A DNA stretch of 64,000 nucleotides from Hanleya hanleyi. Lineage: Eukaryota > Mollusca > Polyplacophora > Lepidopleurida > Hanleyidae. The notes below the pieces were generated by a model. The model had not been told where the DNA came from and made no database searches. It saw only the letters and a list, made by a program, of their open reading frames with translations. The stretch covers positions 78,168-142,167 of the forward strand of contig JAVTVY010033733.1 in NCBI GenBank assembly GCA_036873755.1, written 5' to 3'. Positions within the stretch are counted from its first letter, which is position 1, and every line of letters begins with the position of its first letter. The position numbers were made by a program, and so were the translations under genes. Of the stretch, positions 56,971-64,000 are shown piece by piece.

Positions 56971-57361
56971 AAACAAGACGACTGATTGGCGATTAATAAA
57001 CTTTTTATTGCCGTTAAAATTTTTATAAAACTAATCTAAAATATAAAATATCTGAAGCAAGCTGTGGGCGCACAATGCCCGGTATGCAATACATATAACA
57101 ATAGCTTATGGCAATTACATAGCCGCACAATGATATCGGCGTGATGTACATATTTATATCATAATGCTGATAGGGGTTATGTGTTGATAATAAAACTCAT
57201 TGCTGTTTGCATCAAATTACATGTATCCATTTTAAATATTTGATCTAAACCAACAGATGACCCAGTATCGAATACATTTACTACTCTTAGACAACCCAAC
57301 CACCCCTGACCAACTGACACCAAGGGATGAAACAGACCCTAATATAGGGAGTGGAGGGTGG
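56971..57361 (-). repeat. Split direct repeat B2
   Basis: Shares AACAAGACGACTGATTGGCG, GAAGCAAGCTGTGGGCGCAC and ATCTAAACCAACAGATGAC with B1; it has about 90 extra bases in the middle (near 57131-57240). Confidence 0.8.
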
Positions 57362-57519
57362 AAAATTTATAAAAAGCAAGCAGCTCAATAGCAAGCGGGG
57401 CAAGCAGCAAAACTAACACAAATTGATGTGCTCAAGAATATAAAGGTTCTCCAACCCGTAATGCTCAGAGCCGGGGGTGTGTCTGCGAGAACCAATCAGT
57501 GGCCTCGTTTTAAATAGGC
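57362..57519 (-). repeat. Split direct repeat A2
   Basis: Shares AGCAAGCGGGGCAAGCAGC, CTCAAGAATATAAA and AACCAATCAGTGGC with A1 (60980-61134). Confidence 0.85.
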
Positions 57520-57735
57520 TAACAAGACGACTGATTGGCGAATAATAAACTTTTTATTGCTGTTAAAATTTTTATAAATCTAATCTAAAATATAAAATGT
57601 CTGAAGCAAGCTGTGGGCGCACAATGCCCGGTATGCAATACATACAACAATAGCTTATAGCTTGATCTAAACCAACAGATGACTCAGCATCGAATACATG
57701 TACTACTGTTAGACAACCCCATGCAATGTAGGGAG
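57520..57735 (-). repeat. Split direct repeat B1
   Basis: Directly adjoins A2 and matches B2 apart from the B2 extra segment. Confidence 0.8.
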
Positions 57736-57779
57736 TAGTTAATTATTTAAAGATTTACACAATAGATCTAAGCTAGAAC

Positions 57780-58545
57780 CGGGTACTGGTTGAATATACT
57801 TGAACACACAATTACTTTTTCAGTCACCCAAAGTTTTGACTACCGAAAAAGGAATGCCCAAAGACACGAAAAATGTAGTACCACCTCTCCTTAGGCTGTG
57901 GGTGTTCATGTCGCTCTTAAACCCAACAAGGTTGACAACTCTTTTAAGTTTGGTACGAAACTGCACATGGGATATCGAGTTTATATACCATGGTCCTTGA
58001 ACAATGCTAAACAATGGTAAATGCTTATCAATATTACCGGCCTCCGCAAGAAACTGGACTAGTGCTTGAACAGGACACAGTAAGGAAAATTGCTGGGGTA
58101 ACATAGGTAACACGGCATGATGTGTTCTTTGACCGAACTGAATAGTTCTGGAGGCTTTGACAGTCAAGACAATACCATTATGTCTAAAACTAACATCATC
58201 CTTGACACACTTACAGTCGAAAGATCTTGAACTTGCTGTGGTGAAATTACTAACTCTAAGAAGGCCCAAAAAGCCAACAGTTACAGCAGACCAAAATCTA
58301 AGATCATGAATATCGTGTAAATTCAATGCATTTCTAATAACCAATAGATGATCTAATCTAAAGGGAGCCTTCTGCACAGAATTATCTCCCTTGATACGCC
58401 TAACACCTTTAAGGAGGCGTTGTAGTCTCCAATTATCTTCTAATGGGTTAGCTAGCCTATTATCAAAATGGACTATACGTAACCTATTTAAATACTGTTG
58501 TATTGTCTTGTAAGACTTCTCCTGTGCTAGGAAGCTGCGTATCTA
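57780..58545 (-). pseudogene. Retrotransposon tyrosine recombinase with a premature stop
   Basis: The minus frame begins near 58540 (FLAQEKSYKTIQQYLNRLR, SAM-like N-domain) and runs to 57820. GLLRVSN holds the first catalytic Arg and NTHSLRRGG the His-x-x-Arg. The frame stops at LGD-TGA where the family has LGDW; the next codons (KSNCVFKYIQ) carry the expected catalytic Tyr in the same frame. So a single Trp-to-stop change cuts off the nucleophile. The enzyme joins the circular DNA copy to the target in this retrotransposon class. Confidence 0.8.
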
Positions 58546-58623
58546 ACAATATTCTCAGAAATTACAGGTAAAGATGCAACATTAATGAGATCACAAAATT
58601 TCAGATAACAATTTCATTGTACA

Positions 58624-59743
58624 TTATGAGCCCTTTGTGTTACAGGAGCATATGCAGGAGCACAAAAAACTGTAATTAATGTATCCAGCTCTTGCAAGAC
58701 CGTATCCACTGGCATATCTGTGGAACAAGAAAATAAAAGGAGCTGGTTGACATATGATATGGTAAATAGTAAAAATCAGGTCTATGTATACCCAATGTAT
58801 GTAGCTATCCGACAAAACGTTACATCTGATCGGGTATATGAAATCTAGAAATTGCACCCGCAACAGTCTACCCCATGTGATGACATTGGCTGCCCAATTC
58901 AATTTCCCAGCTAACCGTTCAAGTTGTTTTCGAGACAATCTACGTTTCCCCATATAGACGCTTTTACATAGGAGACTAGTTCTCCAAGTTTACTATTTTC
59001 AAGTGACAGTATACCTAGATTAGTGTCAATCTCAATACCGAGGAAAACCAGCTTCTGACATGGGTCGATGACCTTTTTCCAATCAAGGGAAATTAATAGA
59101 CTATAAGCCTCCAAGCACTGTTTTCCTGTAGGGGCCATTACCAAGTAGTCATCCAGGTACACTACTATACTATAACCACGACTTTCCATCATGCGCTTTA
59201 CCGCTTGAGTGATTCTATTAAATATACTAGGTGACTTTCTTGCTCCAAAGCAAAGCTCAAAGAAATACAAGTTTTCTCCCCCTATTGCCGCTGAAGACCT
59301 GTATATTGGTGATTAGACTGATAGATATTCACACAAGCAGACTTGAGGTCGATTTTTGCAAGAAACCAACCAGGTTGAATTATTTTAAAAACGTCCTGCA
59401 CACTTTGATAAACACAAGAGTCCTTGGATGCATAATCGTTCACACTAGTCCCGTTGGGTCTGCTACAATCGTGGATTAAACGAATTGATCCATCTGGCTC
59501 CGGTATAGCATTCAAAGCACTTATCACACATGGGGGTTCTTTAATCACAGTATATTTTCCTTCCGCGATCTCCGTAAGAATCTGCTGGTCGACACTTTTC
59601 TTATAGTTTAACGTAGACTGCGAATTAGGAACGTACACAGGGGTAGGTTTCTTATCACGATCTTCTACAATCGAAAAACCATGTTCGATACCATCTAGCA
59701 AGAAATCTCTGTCTATATCGTTTTGTAATTCTGCCTGCCACAC
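58624..59743 (-). pseudogene. Retrotransposon reverse transcriptase, frameshifted
   Basis: Three blocks in order: 59282-59743 with IRLIHDCSRPNGTSVNDYAS and FLAKIDLKSA (fingers and first catalytic Asp); 58911-59270 with FGARKSPSIFN and VYLDDYLVMAP (active site), then LVFLGIEIDT; 58624-58953 with KRRLSRKQLERLAGKLNWAA (thumb). Frame changes lie near 59275, at a G5 run, and near 58955. The last block ends in YASGYGLARAG, which looks like the start of RNase H with its catalytic Asp replaced by Tyr; most of RNase H is missing. Confidence 0.8.
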
Positions 59744-59781
59744 CCACAGCCTAGTTTTCAGTGGCTCGGAGATGGGACAAT

Positions 59782-60961
59782 TTAGTGGTTTTTTGAAGGC
59801 ACATTTGATGATGGTGGCCGGTTATAGTCTGTCGAGTGATGGCTTTGGCCTTGACCTGTCGAGTGATGGCTTTGACCGTGACCTGCCGAGTAACAAACGA
59901 GGCAAATATGGGAGTAACCGCATACTCTTAACGAGCACCCAGATCTACTATTATATCTCTCACAAATCGGTTTCCCAGTTTGTGGGTCAAATTTTGACCG
60001 ACTAGAGGGATCCACACTTCCGGCAGCTTGGGTCTTTCCAATAAACCCTTTATCAACAGATGTAAGCCTAAGCCAGGCCTGCATCAAAAAAGGTTGGTCA
60101 CTGTTCCATGACAAATTCCTGGAAGCCTGTTGTCGTCTAAACTGGAAGTCAAAACTCGGGACTGATTTCCAGTCGAAGACCTGAGTGAATGTTGCAATTG
60201 TTGACAAATAATCCAAATATTGAAGAATAACATCATTACCACATCTATCCTTCTGTATCTCAGTCAAGATTTTTGTGGCACCTTCAAAATATTGAGCTTG
60301 ATTCAGTTTATTATATGCTATTTTGGATTCCTTTAATTTTAGCTCCAGCGGGCCTAACTAAATCAAATTTGCGTCCATATTACGTCCCTGACTCATTGGC
60401 GCTGTGAACACATAGTCCCGCACTTCGCGTAAGTTCCTGACAAACGGGACAATAGTTCAAACATACCTGCGCTGCTAGTTTCAGAGTCACGCTGTTCGCC
60501 ATTGGAATTGGGCTGGTTTTGTCTTGGTACATTCCGTCGGCACATATTGTTCAGGAGGGTCAATATATCCCCAGTACTCGGCGGGATATCCGCAGAGGTT
60601 TGATCCCGAGCTTCTCTCACGTGGCTACCATGGGCGCCGCCATTTTGATTTGCCGAGAACTGCGCCGTTTCTGGGTTTACCTGTTGCAGGAGTTCCTGGA
60701 CTGCATCTAACAATAATAGCTTCTGGCCCAGCGAAATGTCCGCCAATTGTCACATAATAATATCCTTCGTTAACTTACAAATGCTTTTTCCGTCTGCAAC
60801 CTATTCTCGAGAAGCGCACTAATTGTTTGCACGGATAGTTCGTTATGTGTGCACCATGCCTTCACATCGAATGCGTAACTAACATTCGAGGAGCTTACTG
60901 CCATATTATCGTTCACATTGGAAGTTTCCTGCCGAGTTTGGCTGCCTCTTGTGCCAGGCAT
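59782..60961 (-). pseudogene. Retrotransposon Gag-like protein
   Basis: Blocks 60770-60961, 60393-60746 and 59782-60267 on the minus strand. The last has the Cys/His cluster typical of DIRS-group Gag: CERYNSRSGCSLRVCGYSHI, then CLVCYSAGHG. The first block ends at FVS-stop where a GTAAGT lies in the same bases, so a tiny intron (to GGGCCAG about 60 bases later) is possible instead of a nonsense change. The region 60268-60392 has lost the frame. Confidence 0.65.
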
Positions 60962-60979
60962 CGTCCCTCAAATTCTTAA

Positions 60980-61134
60980 AAAATTATAAAAAGCAAGCGG
61001 CTCAATAGCAAGCGGGGCAAGCAGCAAAACTAACACAAATTGCTCTGCTCAAGAATATAAATGTTCTCCAACCCATAATGCTCAGGGCCAGGGGTGTCTG
61101 CGGGAACCAATCAGTGGCTTCGTTTTAAATAGGC
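60980..61134 (-). repeat. Split direct repeat A1 (5' end of the element)
   Basis: Matches A2 with few differences and lies directly upstream (minus strand) of the Gag start codon at 60961. Confidence 0.85.
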
Positions 61135-61690
61135 TTCTCAAAGCCCATTCATCATTCCGTTTATGGAATGGTTTCCGAGAAGACGACCCGGTTGCAAAAC
61201 GACATATCCTGAAATAGGGCAATGTCAAGATCAGCATGCAGTTAAAGCAACATAACAACGACCGTGGAAAAAGATACCGGCCTTTTCTGACAACAATTCA
61301 TGGAATCTCACAGACAAATATGCATGCATTTGCCAGAAGATGACCCAATTCTAAAATGGCATATGCTGAAACAGGAGACGGTCACTGAAATGGTGTTGTT
61401 CGAGCTAGGTCTGCTGGTGCTAAACCTGATCATTCGCATGTTTTTCTTATGCCATATCCTCCATTTACCTGTGATTTCAAGTATTCTCAGGGGAGGGAAG
61501 GCAATGCATACAATAGCCAAGTATGGGGACAAACATATGTCTAGACTTAAGCCTTTTCAGCTGCTCATATACCTTCCAACACGAAGTATCTGAGGGGGGG
61601 GGGGGGCGGGGGGTGGTACCCGTTTGGAGAGGGGTGGGGTGCAGGCCTTCTTGGTACATGTATATTCATAACGACTGGAATGTTAATTAA
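61135..61690. repeat. Region with distant similarity to 28.86 kb
   Basis: GCAATGCATACAATAGCCAA and ATGTCTAGACT near 61500 resemble 28857-28900, so this may be interior sequence of the 27.5-kb element family. A long G-run is at 61592-61617. Confidence 0.4.
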
Positions 61691-62110
61691 GAAATAATGT
61701 TTTCATAGGCGTGCTCAATGGTTATTTTACACACTGTTAGCGTGGGAAAGTGTATATTTCAGGGCAATGGCGAAGCCCGCGCCCCAAAAGTTATAAACTT
61801 TCCCACACTAACCGTGCGTAAAATAGCCATTGAGCACGCCTATGAAAACATTATTTCTACTCTAATGGCGGTACCCAAATTGATTATCAACAAAGATTAT
61901 AATGAAAGGTTAAAAACATATTTTAAACTTAGACAACCTTTCTCCCCTTTCTTGAAAAACTCATCCACTGATTCTCCCGTCTCGGTTGGCATCGCGCCAA
62001 TGTCAGTGGACGAGTTTATGTGCTCTCTGAAATAGGGAGTGATACTGCTGTGTGGAAATTTCGCGGATATATGTCTATTTATGTCGCTTTGTCAATCAAT
62101 TTCATGATGG
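61691..62110 (+). repeat. Third end copy of the 27.5-kb element family
   Basis: The foldback at 61691-61859 has GCGTGCTCAATGGTTATTTT pairing with AAATAGCCATTGAGCACGC. It continues through ATTATCAACAAAGATTATAA and a GTGGACGAGTTT segment to CAATTTCATGATGGAAGCAA, in the same order as the left end at 27461-27910. Confidence 0.8.
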
Positions 62111-64000
62111 AAGCAACAGTTAAACTTGAGAAAGGAATTTTAACTTGTAATTCATTTGTTTGTTTTATTTGATTGTTACTTGTATGAAAAACGATCTTCC
62201 TTTCCTCACCCGACTTGTGAAATGAAATCTCCCAATGCACACCTGCAATGACGGGTGTTGATTTCACATAACCTTGCTAAAATCGTTTAATAAATGCACG
62301 GTTTTATCGATGTTATTGACACGAGTGTTATAGAATGAGCTATACATGAGAAAATATAAAATTGACTACCGGAATTTCAACGTCCATTCTAGAACGGCAC
62401 CGTTTTTTTTCGAAACTGAATTATTTCATGAACATGAATAGTAGTCCAGATAATTTTCTAAATTTCAAGTTAATTGGTTCAAAATCGGAAAAATTGTGTT
62501 TATTTTGTCGTTAATAGATTTAAAAGTTTGACAACATTGATGCAAATTTGGATTAGATTTAAAATTTCAAGTTGATTGAGGGAACATTTGCGAATTATAT
62601 GGCATATGGCAGAAATATCAATTTCTTGTTTTACTGTCTAAATTGTGTTGTTTCACAGAAGGCTAAAGCCTTTTTTGCCAGTATATGTGTAACAGTCATA
62701 TGCTGCTGACAGGAAAATCAGACTGACACAGTTCGTAGAATCAGAAAATGAACAAGTTTATTATGTACAGGGTGTAGCATGAAAAAGTCCCATAATATGC
62801 ATGGGGAGACCAATACACCAGTCAATGTTTGCGGAGGAATAAACAGGCTTCTGAAATTATCAGTCCTTGTCTTGTGTTGCTACTCTCCACACAAACATCA
62901 ACAGTCTCAGCGTAATTTCAGTAGAACAGTATTGAAAAGATCACACAGGATGGATGTCCATAATCGATGAGCACAGCCACAGATTATCAAAGATCGCAAC
63001 AGCATCACCCAGTTCGACTTCAGATTTCAGACGAGTTTTAATCAGTCCTCTCACGAACTTGCATGAGATAATTAGGCCACACAGTTTATGAAGGGTGGTA
63101 TTCCTAACTGTCTCTTGACTCTCCCTCCCGGGGTGCAGTTCGTCAATTAACCCTGTTGGTCGAGGGCATATCATAATTCTATTAGTCACACAAGCACAAA
63201 CGTGTCCACAAAACAGCGTGGTTTCAGCCTATCGCGTACTGTAATTAATTTAACAACAATTTAACTCTAAGATATCAAATAACAACAATATTTCATGAAC
63301 AAAAATAAATGAAATACTGTCGAACATGTCACCAACGAGCGTGTTTACATACAAGAGGAGATAACTTTTGGCTACCACTGAGTGCGTACATGTACTTATG
63401 GGTTATAATATGTAAGCCTGATCATAGCGGTACGGTATGACAAGTTACTCTTACGATAGTTCCATGAATTAGAATCAAAAGCGCTCATTACAAAAATATA
63501 CTACATCTAACTTATAAACAGATCGTTATACTTTGTTTATGATGTTGCAACGCCTTTTTAAGAATTACCAATGATGTCTGACAAACGAAAAATGGCGCCA
63601 TATCACCATATCAAAAAAAGTAAAAACATGAGGTGGCAAATACGACGGCATGGTGGTAGAATATTTACACAGGCCACAATCGACCTTCCAAAAAAATGTC
63701 GTCCTCGACATTGTTAGAACATACGATACATTCAGTCAGTTTCAATCACCCTAATAACGGCTTCACAAATAAGTCTAGTGAAGCAGGCGTCCTTAAATAT
63801 ATCCTGCAGGGACAGTTGGACCTTCACACGTTTAGCCCACTCTGGACCCTCGGGCAACCGCTGAATGTACACAATAAAGTCTCCACTCGTCCACCAAGCC
63901 CTTTCGAGGGCAAGTCACTGGGTGACGTCCACCCGGATATTCAAGATTAGAATCACTAGTTTCATCCATAGATGATTAGCTACTACGATTTGCCGAAGGC
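62111..64000. other. Unassigned, possible minus-strand exons
   Basis: No family recognised. Two minus frames, 62941-63189 and 63732-63914, have less biased amino-acid composition and higher GC than their flanks (for example KFVRGLIKTRLKSEVELGD and RLPEGPEWAKRVKVQLSLQD). I cannot connect them by a convincing splice pair. Confidence 0.25.

Larger units (their letters stand above)
56971..61134 (-). mobile_element. Ngaro/PAT-type tyrosine recombinase retrotransposon, decayed
   Basis: On the minus strand the order is A1 (60980-61134), gag, RT, a remnant of RNase H, recombinase, B1 (57520-57735), A2 (57362-57519), B2 (56971-57361). A1/A2 and B1/B2 are direct repeats; this split-direct-repeat order is typical of Ngaro and PAT elements. 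No methyltransferase frame was seen, which favours Ngaro, but the RNase H to recombinase region looks shortened. At 4.2 kb it is a little short for the group. Frameshifts and a nonsense codon make it inactive. Confidence 0.8.

Noticed and set aside
57362..57735. A second, separate truncated retrotransposon next to the full one
   Set aside because: B1-A2-B2 order is the normal split-direct-repeat 3' end of Ngaro/PAT elements, so one element explains it.

Overview
The window looks like a repeat-dense, AT-rich metazoan nuclear genome segment, most likely from a marine mollusc and probably a bivalve. Spliceosomal introns, LINE, Penelope-like and tyrosine-recombinase retroelements, a Crypton-type DNA element and many foldback repeats are present. 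The mollusc guess rests on SINE-like sequences I recall from bivalve genomes (GAGTGAGTGAG followed by TTTAACGTCGC near 25.05 kb; a gcc-agt-tac-ttg-ccg-type core near 54.1 kb ending in a GTGGCATTAA tail). That is memory, not a search. No prokaryotic features, rRNA or CRISPR are visible.

Layout. 0.6-4.1 kb: a nested repeat bounded by inverted CCCTTACCGAAAT, holding palindromic GCCGCTAGCGGC clusters, a 24-bp minisatellite and an inner long-inverted-repeat element that carries a small basic protein gene and ten copies of a 16-bp motif, TGTCACGGGAGTCACA. 4.6-7.4 kb: two unrelated-sequence tandem arrays of about 157 bp, each ending in GACG-type microsatellite. 8.5-9.9 kb: a 5'-truncated Penelope-like element (RT end plus GIY-YIG nuclease) between 16-bp direct repeats. 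10.1-12.6 kb: a MITE and two minisatellites. 15.6-21.2 kb: two almost identical head-to-tail copies of an intact, intron-containing tyrosine recombinase (Crypton-like) element with terminal inverted repeats, a perfect 62-bp-arm hairpin at the right end, a CArG/CRE/CCAAT promoter block and ATATTAT at all three junctions. 21.4-26.4 kb: truncated retroelement pieces and a minus-strand LINE. 27.5-30.6 kb: a 3.1-kb element with roughly 440-bp inverted ends and an inner foldback MITE. 30.8-34.2 kb: copies of an RT-like element sharing one 3' end. 35.6-43.4 kb: two direct copies of the same decayed LINE; the second has a hairpin and a 1.9-kb insertion flanked by an 8-bp target duplication. 43.5-50.7 kb: MITEs and inverted repeats. 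51.2-55.2 kb: the one good host-gene candidate, a three-exon gene for a 189-residue secreted cysteine-rich protein, starting at the edge of a 25-bp minisatellite. 57.0-61.1 kb: a decayed minus-strand Ngaro/PAT-type retrotransposon with split direct repeats. 61.1-64.0 kb: another piece of the 27.5-kb element family and unassigned sequence.

How the parts relate. Almost all recognisable coding sequence is mobile-element derived; most of it is broken. The exceptions are the two Crypton recombinase genes (reading frames intact across the intron) and the secreted-protein gene. The tandem Crypton pair and the 16-bp-motif element at 2-4 kb are the parts most likely to repay further work.
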